From Exiguobacterium aurantiacum DSM 6208 (GTDB lineage Bacteria; Bacillota; Bacilli; Exiguobacteriales; Exiguobacteriaceae), in the NCBI RefSeq assembly GCF_000702585.1, contig NZ_JNIQ01000001.1, forward strand, positions 811,001 through 875,000: 64,000 nt of DNA. Reading direction: 5' to 3'. Each line of letters begins with the position of its first letter. The stretch's first letter is position 1. Below are positions 7,920 to 16,758 of this stretch, piece by piece. Below the pieces are notes generated by a model. The model had not been told where the DNA came from. It saw only the letters and a list, made by a program, of their open reading frames with translations, and made no database searches. The translations under genes and the position numbers were made by a program.

Positions 7920-9293
7920 ATGAAGAAAGAAGAGGTGTTGGCGCGAGCCATACTCGAGCAAGTCGGGGGGAAAGATAACATCCGTCAACTCGCGCACTGC
8001 ATGACGCGTGTGCGCTTGGCGCTAAAAGATCCGACGAAAGCAAACATCGAGGGATTGAAAAAAATCGACGGCGTCATGGGGGTCATCGATGATGAGACGC
8101 TCCAAATCGTCGTCGGTCCGGGGACGGTCAATCGCGTCGCGGATCATTTGAGCCGGGAGACGGGACTCGCCATCGGGGAAGAAGCGGTCGATGCGAACTT
8201 GACGCCGGACGAACGGGCGGCGATCGAACGCCAGAAAGTGAAAGACAAACAGAAGTCACCGTTCAAACGTTTCTTACGTCGTTTAGGGAATATCTTCATT
8301 CCGCTCATCCCGGGACTTGTCGCTTCAGGAATTATTAACGGGACAGCGAACTTCGCGAAAAACGCCGGCGTCGACCCGACCGAGACGTGGATGCAAATCC
8401 TGCTCCTGCTCGGAAGCACAGTGTTCGCCTACCTAGCGATTCTCGTCGGATGGAACACGGCGAAAGAGTTCGGCGGGACACCGGTACTCGGTGCCATCGC
8501 CGGGGGGATTCTCTTCAACCCGATGCTCGCCGACATCACCATTTATGGGGAACCGCTCGTCGTCGGACGGGGTGGACTGTTCGGGGTCATCTTTGCGGCT
8601 TGGCTCATGACGTACATCGAGAAACACGTCCGCCGGTTCATGCCGACAGCAGTCGACATCATCTTTACGCCGCTCCTTACCGTCCTCGTCGTCGGTTTCA
8701 CGGCGCTCTATGCGGTCATGCCGGTCGCGGGCGTCTTGTCGGACGGAATCATGCGTGGACTGAACGCCGTGCTTGAAGTCGGCGGACCGGTCGCTGGGGC
8801 TGTTCTCGCCGGATTCTTCTTGCCGCTCGTCATGGTCGGGCTGCATCACGGTTTGACACCGATTCACTTGGAGCTCCTGAACACGGTCGGGAATACGGCG
8901 CTCTTGCCGATCCTCGCCATGGCTGGTGCCGGTCAAGTCGGTGCCGCCATCGCGATTTTCGTGAAGACGCGCAACCAACGTCTCCGTAACATCATTAAAG
9001 GGGCGATCCCGGTCGGATTCCTCGGAATCGGCGAGCCGCTCCTGTACGGGGTCACGCTCCCGCTCGGTCGTCCGTTCTTGACAGCATGTATGGGCGCCGC
9101 GGTCGGTGGTGCGTTCCAGGCGACGATGAAGACGGCCGCGCTCGGAATCGGTGTGTCAGGGCTCTCGCTCACGCCGCTCATCGACAACGGTATGTACTTG
9201 ACGTATATTGGAGGTCTCGTCATTTCGTATACGGCAGGCTTCATCTTCACGTATTTGTTTGGTTTCAAAGAAGAGATGGCAGACGGAATTTGA
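7920..9293 (+). CDS. murP: PTS EIIBC permease, probably N-acetylmuramic acid specific
   Basis: A 457-residue phosphotransferase permease. The EIIB domain (about 1-90) carries the phospho-acceptor Cys in LAHCMTRVRLAL. The EIIC domain (about 115-457) has about ten membrane helices and the GIGEPLLYGVTLPLGRP loop of the glucose superfamily. No EIIA is fused, so a shared EIIA must serve it. Specificity for MurNAc is inferred from the flanking murQ and mupG. The start at 7920 follows AAGGGGGATTACGAG; upstream residues of the open frame overlap murQ and are not family-like. Confidence 0.88.
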   Translation: MKKEEVLARAILEQVGGKDNIRQLAHCMTRVRLALKDPTKANIEGLKKIDGVMGVIDDETLQIVVGPGTVNRVADHLSRETGLAIGEEAVDANLTPDERAAIERQKVKDKQKSPFKRFLRRLGNIFIPLIPGLVASGIINGTANFAKNAGVDPTETWMQILLLLGSTVFAYLAILVGWNTAKEFGGTPVLGAIAGGILFNPMLADITIYGEPLVVGRGGLFGVIFAAWLMTYIEKHVRRFMPTAVDIIFTPLLTVLVVGFTALYAVMPVAGVLSDGIMRGLNAVLEVGGPVAGAVLAGFFLPLVMVGLHHGLTPIHLELLNTVGNTALLPILAMAGAGQVGAAIAIFVKTRNQRLRNIIKGAIPVGFLGIGEPLLYGVTLPLGRPFLTACMGAAVGGAFQATMKTAALGIGVSGLSLTPLIDNGMYLTYIGGLVISYTAGFIFTYLFGFKEEMADGI

Positions 9294-9300
9294 CAATCGA

Positions 9301-9325
9301 GGTGGCTCTTGGGAGTCACCTTTTT
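9301..9325 (+). terminator. Hairpin terminator between murP and mupG
   Basis: GGTGGCTC (9301-9308) pairs with GAGTCACC (9313-9320), followed by TTTTT. With only 18 bases to the mupG start there is no room for a promoter, so it probably attenuates rather than ends the operon. Confidence 0.7.
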
Positions 9326-9343
9326 GTTTAGGAGGAGTTAACA

Positions 9344-10396
9344 ATGAAAGGATTATCCGTTTATTTGAGCGAACCGCTCACCCCTCAGTTCGAGGAGTGG
9401 ATCGGCCGCATGCGTGCGCTCGGATTCACGTCACTATTCACGTCGCTGCATATCCCGGAAGACGACTCGTCCGTCTATACGGAGCGGCTCAAACACCTCG
9501 GCGCAATGGCCGAGCGGCATGGGCTGGAGCTGTTCGCCGACATCGCCCCGACGTCACTCGAAGCACTCGGGAAGACGTGGGACGACGCGCACACGCTCGT
9601 CGAATGGGGCGTGACCGGTCTCCGTGTCGATTACGGGGTGACGCCAAAACAAGTCGCTGATTTATCGAAACGGATGACGGTCGCGTTGAACGCGAGTACG
9701 TTGACCGCTGGAGAGCTGGAGGCGATGAAACGAGAAGGGCTTGTCGTCGCTCACGTCGAGGCGTGGCATAACTTTTATCCGCGCCCGGAGACCGGGCTCG
9801 ACCGGACGTGGTTCGATGAAAAGAATGCGTGGCTGAAACGCCAAGGCATCCGTGTCCAAGCGTTCATCCCGGGAGACGGGACGCTTCGTGGCCCGTTATA
9901 TGAGCGCTTGCCGACGCTTGAAGACCATCGGCACTTGTCCCCGTTCGCTTGCTTCCTCGATCTCGCCTCGACCGTCGATCGCATCTTGGTCGGGGATCCG
10001 GGACTTTCGGAAACGACCGAGTCCCAATTCGCTGCCTATACGGATGGAGTGGTCGTCCTTCACGCCAAAGCGGACGTAGCGCTCGACCTCGTATCGGAAG
10101 ACGTGCGCACGAACCGCTTCGACCCGGCGCGTGACGTCGTGCGCTCCGTCGAATCCCGGGCTTATGGGCGTCCGGGACATCGGATGCTCACTCCAAGGAA
10201 TAGCATGTCCAGACCGCTTGGCACGATTACGATTGACAACGTCGATTACGGGCGCTATGCTGGAGAGATGCAAGTGACGAAGGCGGATCTTCCAGCCGAC
10301 GCACGAGTGAACGTCATCGGGCGCGTCATCGAGCGGGACCGTCCGCTCGTCCAAGCGATTGGACCAGGGACGAGATTTCGAATCGAGTGGAGTTGA
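9344..10396 (+). CDS. mupG: MupG-family 6-phospho-N-acetylmuramidase
   Basis: A 350-residue protein of the MupG TIM-barrel family (formerly DUF871): an N-terminal barrel to about residue 235 beginning with the strand MKGLSVYLSE, and a C-terminal cyclophilin-like domain (PRNSMSRPLGTITIDNVDYG onward). MupG hydrolyses MurNAc-6-P-GlcNAc taken up by the MurP system; the products feed MurQ. Context with murQ and murP strongly supports this. AGGAGG precedes the ATG. Confidence 0.87.
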   Translation: MKGLSVYLSEPLTPQFEEWIGRMRALGFTSLFTSLHIPEDDSSVYTERLKHLGAMAERHGLELFADIAPTSLEALGKTWDDAHTLVEWGVTGLRVDYGVTPKQVADLSKRMTVALNASTLTAGELEAMKREGLVVAHVEAWHNFYPRPETGLDRTWFDEKNAWLKRQGIRVQAFIPGDGTLRGPLYERLPTLEDHRHLSPFACFLDLASTVDRILVGDPGLSETTESQFAAYTDGVVVLHAKADVALDLVSEDVRTNRFDPARDVVRSVESRAYGRPGHRMLTPRNSMSRPLGTITIDNVDYGRYAGEMQVTKADLPADARVNVIGRVIERDRPLVQAIGPGTRFRIEWS

Positions 10397-10405
10397 TGTT
10401 CGTGA

Positions 10406-10435
10406 TTGCCACGCTCCCTTGTCATTGTGTACAGT
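10406..10435 (+). promoter_or_regulatory. Probable sigma-A promoter of ywhD
   Basis: TTGCCA (10406-10411), 18-base spacer, TACAGT (10430-10435); the ywhD start is 21 bases downstream. Confidence 0.55.
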
Positions 10436-10456
10436 AGAGAGGGAGGGACGCAACTT

Positions 10457-10960
10457 ATGAAAGACATCAACTTCAATATCATCGCTGATGATTCGACGGA
10501 CGGCCACGGTGGTTACGGCGTCGGCTCGCTCAGTTTGAACAATATGTCGCCGGTCATCATCGACGTTGAGGCGGGCACTGCCGTCATCGACATGGGTGCG
10601 ATGCATGCCAAGTCGGCGATTGAGAAACGCATCAAATTCTTGACCGACCCGGAAGCGGTGCCGAACGGCAAGCCGTATTGGATCGTCTGGGTGACCGTTG
10701 GACGCAAGCCGGAAGGGTTTTACTACGGAGGCGTCGCGGCCTGTGACTTGTCCGTCGACGTTGAGGCGCGACGCGGCTATAAACTGTTGCCATATCACGT
10801 CAACCAAATGGACAAATCGCTCAAAGGACGCATCTTGATCGACATGATGGATGCGCCGTCCCGGGACGTTTTGGCTTGCTTCTTACAAGCACACCGTCCC
10901 GAAATTTGGGAACAGTCGACCGAGTTGCGTGAAGAGCTTGCGCGCTTGGCTGCCGAGTGA
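10457..10960 (+). CDS. ywhD: YwhD family protein of unknown function
   Basis: A 167-residue soluble protein closely matching my memory of B. subtilis YwhD: FNIIADDSTDGHGGYGVGSLSL near the start, then SPVIIDVEAGTAVIDMGAMHA, PNGKPYWIVWVTV and YHVNQMDKSLKGRI. Function unknown. The ATG at 10457 follows GGGAGGG; an upstream in-frame TTG overlaps the promoter. In B. subtilis the gene also lies close to ywhB and speE-speB, so its place here is conserved. Confidence 0.85.
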   Translation: MKDINFNIIADDSTDGHGGYGVGSLSLNNMSPVIIDVEAGTAVIDMGAMHAKSAIEKRIKFLTDPEAVPNGKPYWIVWVTVGRKPEGFYYGGVAACDLSVDVEARRGYKLLPYHVNQMDKSLKGRILIDMMDAPSRDVLACFLQAHRPEIWEQSTELREELARLAAE

Positions 10961-10996
10961 AAAGATTGGACCGGTTTCGGTCTCCAATCTTTTTTG
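10961..10996 (+). terminator. Terminator after ywhD
   Basis: AAAGATTGGA (10961-10970) pairs with TCCAATCTTT (10983-10992), with T run continuing. Confidence 0.85.
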
Positions 10997-11055
10997 TTTT
11001 GCTTAGCTACAAAAAGGGAAAACAGAGCTGTTATGATTTTGTGATTATAGCGTAA

Positions 11056-11085
11056 TTGTATGAAAATTCAGTATTATGCTATACT
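11056..11085 (+). promoter_or_regulatory. Promoter of the DAACS symporter gene
   Basis: TTGTAT (11056-11061), 18-base spacer, extended -10 TGCTATACT with TATACT at 11080-11085. Confidence 0.65.
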
Positions 11086-11118
11086 ATACGCACTGTGTAA
11101 AAAAGAAAGGGTGACACG

Positions 11119-12381
11119 ATGAGTGAAACTAAGAAAATTCTAATTGGTCTTGTACTGGGGGTTATCGTCGGACTCGGGCTTGCCGGCTTGCCGGGCAACA
11201 TATATGATATTGCGAACTCGTACATATTATCCCCGGTCGGAACTGTATTTTTGAACTTGATTAAAATGTTAGTCGTGCCGATCGTCTTCTTCTCGATCAT
11301 TCTCGGCGTCATGGGTCTTGGGGACCCGAAAGAGCTAGGTCGTGTCGGATCGAAGGCACTTCTGTTCTTCTTGACGACGACGGCACTCGCCATCATGCTC
11401 GCGATGGGTGTGGCATCGGTCATCCAGCCAGGTGAGCGTGGCGACTTCCAAACGGCGAACCTCGAGTTTGAGTCGACGGTGTCAGAAGAATCGTCGAACA
11501 TCGTCCAGACGTTCGTCAACATGATTCCGACGAACCCAATTCAAGCACTCGCTGAAGGTAACATGTTGCAAATCATCGTCTTCGCGGCGCTGATCGGGTT
11601 TGCGATGATCGCACTCGGAGAACGGGCCAAGACGTGGCGCCGTTTCGTGAAGCAAGGCGATCGCATCATGATGCATCTCATCCATTTGGTCATGAAACTC
11701 GCCCCGTACGGTGCGTTCGCTTTGATCGCCTCGGCGATCGGCGGCATCGGTTTTGACGCGGTGGCGGCCATGGCGTGGTATATGTTTGCCGTCGTCTTGA
11801 CGCTCTTCTTGCACGCGACGATCGTCTATGGCGGTGCACTCCTCTTCCTCGGAAAGATGAGCCCGGTGTTCTTCTTCAAGAACTTCTACGAGGCCATCAC
11901 GCTCGCGTTCTCGACATCATCGTCGAACGCGACGCTCCCGGTATCGATGGAGCTCGCCCAGACGAAACTCGGTGTGCCGCGTTCCATCTCGTCATTCGTC
12001 CAGCCGCTCGGCGCGACGGTGAACATGGACGGAACGGCCATCATGCAAGGGGTCGCGACAATCTTCATCGCGCAAGTGTTCGCGGCTGACTTGACGATCA
12101 CAGAGCTCTTGACCGTCGTCATCACGGCGGTTCTCGCCTCGATCGGTACGGCTGGCGTACCGGGTGTCGGGCTCATCATGCTCGCCCTCGTCTTGCAATC
12201 GGTCAACTTGCCGGTCGAAGGGATCGCCCTCATCATCGGGGTCGACCGTATTCTCGATATGCTCCGTACATCCGTCAACATCACGGGTGACGCGGCGTGT
12301 GCGGTCGTCGTATCGAAACTCGAAGAGAAACACCTTCCACCTGTCGACGAAGACGCGTGGGACGAAGTCGAAGCGAAGTAA
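11119..12381 (+). CDS. Dicarboxylate/amino acid:cation symporter (DAACS, GltP/GltT type)
   Basis: A 420-residue membrane transporter for glutamate/aspartate or C4-dicarboxylates. The re-entrant loop serine motif STSSSNATLPVSM lies near residues 258-270, and NMDGTAIMQG and NITGDAACAVVV give the substrate and cation binding segments of TM7 and TM8. Length is normal. AGAAAGGGTGACACG precedes the ATG. Monocistronic, with its own promoter and terminator. Confidence 0.92.
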   Translation: MSETKKILIGLVLGVIVGLGLAGLPGNIYDIANSYILSPVGTVFLNLIKMLVVPIVFFSIILGVMGLGDPKELGRVGSKALLFFLTTTALAIMLAMGVASVIQPGERGDFQTANLEFESTVSEESSNIVQTFVNMIPTNPIQALAEGNMLQIIVFAALIGFAMIALGERAKTWRRFVKQGDRIMMHLIHLVMKLAPYGAFALIASAIGGIGFDAVAAMAWYMFAVVLTLFLHATIVYGGALLFLGKMSPVFFFKNFYEAITLAFSTSSSNATLPVSMELAQTKLGVPRSISSFVQPLGATVNMDGTAIMQGVATIFIAQVFAADLTITELLTVVITAVLASIGTAGVPGVGLIMLALVLQSVNLPVEGIALIIGVDRILDMLRTSVNITGDAACAVVVSKLEEKHLPPVDEDAWDEVEAK

Positions 12382-12387
12382 CAGGAA

Positions 12388-12419
12388 AGGCTGCCCCGCG
12401 AGGACGGGACAGCCTTTTC
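12388..12419 (+). terminator. Terminator after the DAACS gene
   Basis: AGGCTGCCCCG pairs with CGGGACAGCCT around a six-base loop, followed by TTTTC. Confidence 0.8.
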
Positions 12420-12440
12420 GTTTGAAAGGAAGTGAGTGCG

Positions 12441-12971
12441 ATGGAATGGGATCTGCTCCCGCTCCCGCTATTTGTCGTCATCAGCATCGTGTTAAATGTG
12501 GTGATTGCGGTCGCCGGTGTGTTGCCGAGCGCGTTTTTGACGGCGCTGAACGTGCAACTGCTCGGTTTTGGGCCCGGTGTCATCGTCTCGATCGTAGGCG
12601 AGGCGGTCGGGGCCATCGTCAGTTTCATCCTATATCGAAAAGCGCTCCAAACGTATACGTCACCGACCGGGACACGGTTCAAGCGCTTGAGAGAAGCAGG
12701 CGGGATGGAGGCGTGGTTTCTCGTCCTCGGCATGCGGCTCATGCCGTTCGTGCCGTCGGGCCTCGTCACGTTATCCGCGGCTTTCAGCCGGATGACGCTG
12801 CCGTCGTTCGCGGTGGCGAGCACGATTGGCAAGGTGCCGGCCCTCTTGATCGAGGCGCTCGCCGTGACGGCGGTTCTATACGTCGCGACCGGCTGGCAAC
12901 TCGCGCTGATCGCCATGGTCGGCATCATCTATGTCGTCTGGCGCCGTCAAAGGAGCGGCGAGAAGATGTGA
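12441..12971 (+). CDS. TVP38/TMEM64 (VTT/DedA superfamily) membrane protein
   Basis: A 176-residue membrane protein with about five hydrophobic helices. The VTT core includes GEAVGAIVSFILYRKAL and a re-entrant segment VLGMRLMPFVPSGLVTLSAAFSRM, the usual Arg/Pro signature. Such proteins act in lipid scrambling or transport in some bacteria; the substrate here is unknown. The start at 12441 has better spacing from AGGAAGTG than the GTG at 12432. Its 3' end overlaps the convergent cardiolipin synthase gene by 25 bases. Confidence 0.8.
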   Translation: MEWDLLPLPLFVVISIVLNVVIAVAGVLPSAFLTALNVQLLGFGPGVIVSIVGEAVGAIVSFILYRKALQTYTSPTGTRFKRLREAGGMEAWFLVLGMRLMPFVPSGLVTLSAAFSRMTLPSFAVASTIGKVPALLIEALAVTAVLYVATGWQLALIAMVGIIYVVWRRQRSGEKM

Positions 12972-14476
12972 CAGAACGCTTCGACGAACCGTTTGCCGTT
13001 CGTCTTCTTGCGGAGGATTGACCAGTCGACAAAAATCGATTCGTCAAAGTCTTGCAAGAACGCATCACGCAGTTCTTGAACCGATGACGTCTCGAATTGG
13101 GCGATTGTCATCTCATGGTTCAAATACATGCTCCGAAAATCTAAGTTAGCCGTCCCGACGAGTGCGATTTTTCCATCGATGAGGACGGTTTTTGCATGGA
13201 TAAAATGCCGATTGTATTTATAAATGCGGACGTTCCGTTTGAGCAATTGTTCGAAATAATATTCGGTCGCGTGGAAGCTGAACCATTCGTCACCTTTTCC
13301 CGGGACGACGATGCGGACGTCGATCCCGCTTTTGCCGGCGACTTCAAGCAGCGCGAGCAGTTCCGGCGGCGGAATGAGGTACGGCGTCGTGATCCAAATC
13401 GATTCTTTCGCCTCCATCATGAGTTGCATGAGGCCGTCCCGAATCGTCACGTCTTTGCCCGGTGAGGTGACGAGCAGTTGCGTCGCCCCGTTCGAAGCTT
13501 TTGGTTCGTCGATAAAATATTCGGGCAGATGTTCTTCGTTCGCGAACAAGTCCCACGTCTCTTTGTCATCCTCATGTCCCGCATAAAGCCAGTTCTCGAT
13601 GAAGAGCCGTTGCAGTTCGCGCACGATCGGGCCTTCGACGCGAAGGTGCGTGTCGCGCCAGAACCCGAGTTTTTCTTCTTTCCCAAGGTACTCGTCGCCG
13701 ACGTTCAATCCGCCCGTGTAGGCGATTTTCCCGTCGAGGACGATCAACTTTTGATGGTTGCGGAAGTTGGCGTTAAAGACGAGCAGAGGATGGACGACCG
13801 GATCGAACGCTTCGACGTGGACGCGTGACTCGCGGAGCGGCTCGATAAACTCTTCCCCAATCTCCTGGCTGCCGAGCCCGTCATACAAGAAGCGCACGGT
13901 GACGTTCTCGTTTGATTTCTTGATGAGGGCGTCTCGAATCTTCATCGAGATCTCGTCGGTTCGGAACAAATAATATTGGACGTGAATGTGGTGCGTCGCT
14001 TGCTCGATGTCTTGGAGGACGGCTTCGAACTTCGCCTCGCCGTTGACGAGCAGTTGCGTCGACGTATGCCCGTCGGCACCGGTCGCCCCGAGTTTTTCGA
14101 GCGTCCGTGTGAGCGGGAAGCGGTCCGAGACGTCGTTTGTCGTCTCGATGCGTTCACTCTCGATGGCCTGGCGGAACATACGAATCTCAGACGAAGTCCG
14201 TTTGATCCGCCGATGCCGTCGCGGCGTCCGGCCGAACATGACCCAGGCGAGCGCTCCGAGAAACGGGATGAAGAGGACGGCGAGCAGCCAGGCTAGTTTC
14301 GCTTGCGGTTGAACTTGGTCAAATAGGATTTGCCAGCCGACAATGAGTGGGGCGGCGATGGCGATGAGGACTAAGAAAGGGATCAATCCATCAATCGAGT
14401 ACAGCAAGGCAAGAAGGAGGATACCGAACAGGATCATCGTAAAAAATTGTATAACACGTCGTTTCAATAGGTACAC
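12947..14476 (-). CDS. cls: Cardiolipin synthase
   Basis: A 509-residue membrane phospholipase-D-type enzyme that condenses two phosphatidylglycerols to cardiolipin. Two N-terminal membrane helices (about 10-60) are followed by two HKD motifs: HQKLIVLDGKIAYTGG near residue 240 and HAKTVLIDGKIALVGTANLD near 420. Length is typical for Bacillota ClsA. It converges with and overlaps the VTT gene. Confidence 0.92.
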   Translation of the reverse strand: MYLLKRRVIQFFTMILFGILLLALLYSIDGLIPFLVLIAIAAPLIVGWQILFDQVQPQAKLAWLLAVLFIPFLGALAWVMFGRTPRRHRRIKRTSSEIRMFRQAIESERIETTNDVSDRFPLTRTLEKLGATGADGHTSTQLLVNGEAKFEAVLQDIEQATHHIHVQYYLFRTDEISMKIRDALIKKSNENVTVRFLYDGLGSQEIGEEFIEPLRESRVHVEAFDPVVHPLLVFNANFRNHQKLIVLDGKIAYTGGLNVGDEYLGKEEKLGFWRDTHLRVEGPIVRELQRLFIENWLYAGHEDDKETWDLFANEEHLPEYFIDEPKASNGATQLLVTSPGKDVTIRDGLMQLMMEAKESIWITTPYLIPPPELLALLEVAGKSGIDVRIVVPGKGDEWFSFHATEYYFEQLLKRNVRIYKYNRHFIHAKTVLIDGKIALVGTANLDFRSMYLNHEMTIAQFETSSVQELRDAFLQDFDESIFVDWSILRKKTNGKRFVEAFCHIFSPLL

Positions 14477-14611
14477 CTTCTTTCGGTTCGGTTGTCATCA
14501 CTGAATTCATTCCACCGTTTGCACATTCTTAATCAAAAAACACGTTTCGTGTGATGACCGAGGGGAATTAACCGTACTGTACGACAAGACTGTTAAAAGG
14601 GGTGTGTTTGA

Positions 14612-14755
14612 ATGAAGCGAAAAGGTACATTGGCCGCGTCGCTCTTAGCGACAGGCATCATTCTCGGAGCTTGTGGGGGAGCCGACGAGGAACCGATGAA
14701 CACCAACGATACGGAAATGCAAAACGATGATATGGAAGAAGAAGATGACGATTAA
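14612..14755 (+). CDS. Small acidic lipoprotein
   Basis: A 47-residue reading frame starting MKRKGTLAAS. A type II signal peptide runs to the lipobox LGAC with Cys at residue 21; the mature part is only 27 residues and very acidic, ending EEEDDD. GGGGTGTG about 7 bases before the ATG can serve as ribosome site. Function unknown. A strong hairpin follows directly. Confidence 0.6.
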   Translation: MKRKGTLAASLLATGIILGACGGADEEPMNTNDTEMQNDDMEEEDDD

Positions 14756-14787
14756 AAAAATGGCCTCGAGCAAACGCTCGAGGCCAT
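14753..14787 (-). terminator. Strong bidirectional terminator
   Basis: Perfect 12-base stem 14760-14771 with 14776-14787, loop AAAC. On the minus strand seven T follow, ending the EAL gene; it also lies 3' of the small lipoprotein gene. Confidence 0.85.
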
Positions 14788-14792
14788 TCGTC

Positions 14793-15713
14793 TTATAAAG
14801 CGTACGGAGAAGGCTTCCCGAAGTAATAGCCTTGGGCGAGGTCGAAGCCGAGCTCACGGCAGACGTCGACTTCTTCGATGCGCTCGACACCTTCCGCGAG
14901 CAACGTGATACCCATCGAACGCGTCAATTGACGGACGTTTTTAAGAAACGCGCGCTTCTCGGTATCCTGATCGCAAAATGATACGTACGACCGATCAATC
15001 TTGACGTAGTCCGGCTCGAGCCGCTTCAACATGTCGAGCGTCGAAAAACCGGCGCCGACGTCATCAAGGGCGACTTTCATCCCGCGTTTCTTATATGTAG
15101 AGAACACGTGCTGCAAGTGGGCCACGTCTTGTACTTTCTCCGTCTCGACGACTTCGAAGATGAACCGTTCCGGACTGAGGTTGTACCGGTCGATCACTTC
15201 GAACGTATGCTGCAGGCAATAGTCCGGGTTATAGATCGTCGACGGCAAGAAGTTGATGAACGTCTTCTCGTGCGGAAGGACGGCGTGGTGCGTCGCTTTG
15301 ATCGCCTCGGCTCGCGCTCGTTGATCGAGCTTCGAGTGCAATCCGAACCGGTTGGCGGCGCGGAACAGCTCGCCCGGCGAGATGTCGTTCCGGCTGCGCA
15401 GGAGAGCCTCGTAGCCGAACCGCTCCCCGGTGTCGAGGTGGATGATCGGTTGTAAGTGACTCTCGAACTCTCCGTGTTGAATGAGTTCGATCGTGTCACG
15501 GTTGGCAATCTGCTCGAGCAGGTCGATCGCCGGAACGGCTGCCGTTTGCCGATTCGTCGCAGGATCGACGCAATACACTTCCTCCTCGACGACGGCTAAT
15601 TTTTGGGTCAACTCATCAAAGGATTCGTACGGGTGAGGTTGTTCGTTGACGACTAACAAGCCCCGTTCAAAGAATGGGATTGTCGTGGAGCATGCCACGC
15701 AAGGAGACCACAT
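14793..15713 (-). CDS. EAL-domain protein, probable c-di-GMP phosphodiesterase
   Basis: A 306-residue protein. The N-terminal part (1-80) holds a CVAC pair at about residues 5-8, possibly metal or redox linked. The EAL domain (about 80-306) retains the catalytic set: YEALLRS, NFLPS, the FEVVETEK Glu, ALDDVGAGFSTL with both Asp, VKIDRS Lys and LAEGVE. An active phosphodiesterase is therefore likely. The ATG at 15713 is four bases after AAAGGAGGGG; an upstream TTG lies within that site. Single-gene unit. Confidence 0.85.
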   Translation of the reverse strand: MWSPCVACSTTIPFFERGLLVVNEQPHPYESFDELTQKLAVVEEEVYCVDPATNRQTAAVPAIDLLEQIANRDTIELIQHGEFESHLQPIIHLDTGERFGYEALLRSRNDISPGELFRAANRFGLHSKLDQRARAEAIKATHHAVLPHEKTFINFLPSTIYNPDYCLQHTFEVIDRYNLSPERFIFEVVETEKVQDVAHLQHVFSTYKKRGMKVALDDVGAGFSTLDMLKRLEPDYVKIDRSYVSFCDQDTEKRAFLKNVRQLTRSMGITLLAEGVERIEEVDVCRELGFDLAQGYYFGKPSPYAL

Positions 15714-15918
15714 AGGACCCCTCCTTTCCAATTATAAAATACATCTATATCCAGTTTATCGGTTAAACCTCACGGGAAACTCACACAAATCAACGAATAA
15801 ATAAAAAAATCGTGCAAAATGGGTACAGTTTTTGTATACTTCCTATCGTATGAATAAGAAGCGCCTCAAAACGCCACTCGCATACGAACAACTTTTTGAA
15901 CAGAAAGGGGTTCTATCG

Positions 15919-16758
15919 ATGGACCAAAAATTAAAATTATGGTTTACGGAGCACCAAACAGAAGATTACGGGATCACGTTCCGTGTAAACCACGTTTATG
16001 AGAGCGAACAAACGGAGTTTCAACGACTAGAGATGGTCGAAACGGACGAGTTCGGAACAATGTTGTTGCTTGACGGTATGGTCATGACGACGGATAAGGA
16101 CGAATTCGTCTATCACGAGATGGTGGCCCACGTCCCACTCTTCACGCACCCGAACCCGAAACACGTGCTCGTGGTCGGTGGCGGAGACGGTGGCGTCATC
16201 CGTGAGATTATGAAACACCCTTCAGTCGAAAAAGCGGTTCTCGTCGACATCGACGGGAAAGTCATCGAATATTCGAAGAAATACTTGCCAAACATCGCCG
16301 GTGAACTCGACAACCCGCGTGTCGAAGTCATCGTCGGCGACGGCTTCATGCATATCGCCGAGTCAGAAGACAAGTACGACGTCATCATGGTCGACTCGAC
16401 AGAACCGGTCGGCCCAGCGGCGAACTTGTTCACGAAAGGATTCTACGCCGGCATCTCGAAAGCGCTCAAAGCGGATGGCATTTTCGTCGCGCAGACGGAC
16501 AACCCGTGGTTCACACCAGAACTCATCCAAACGGTCCAACGTGATGTGAAAGAGATTTTCCCGATCACGAAACTGTACACGGCGAACGTGCCGACGTACC
16601 CGAGCGGCATGTGGACGTTCACGATCGGTTCGAAGCAGTACGACCCGGAAGCAGTACCAGCCGAGCGTTTCCATGACATCGAGACGAAGTACTACACGCC
16701 GAAGCTTCACAACGCGGCGTTCGTCCTTCCTAAATTCGTGGAGGACTTGACGAAATGA
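15919..16758 (+). CDS. speE: Spermidine synthase (polyamine aminopropyltransferase)
   Basis: A 279-residue enzyme transferring aminopropyl from decarboxylated AdoMet to putrescine. Motifs: [11 protein letters not shown] near residue 84 (dcAdoMet site) and [10 protein letters not shown] near 157 with the catalytic Asp. The ATG at 15919 lies eight bases after AAAGGGG; a longer in-frame extension upstream has no family similarity. It overlaps speB by ATGA. B. subtilis has the same pair next to ywhD. Confidence 0.95.
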   Translation: MDQKLKLWFTEHQTEDYGITFRVNHVYESEQTEFQRLEMVETDEFGTMLLLDGMVMTTDKDEFVYHEMVAHVPLFTHPNPKHVLVVGGGDGGVIREIMKHPSVEKAVLVDIDGKVIEYSKKYLPNIAGELDNPRVEVIVGDGFMHIAESEDKYDVIMVDSTEPVGPAANLFTKGFYAGISKALKADGIFVAQTDNPWFTPELIQTVQRDVKEIFPITKLYTANVPTYPSGMWTFTIGSKQYDPEAVPAERFHDIETKYYTPKLHNAAFVLPKFVEDLTK

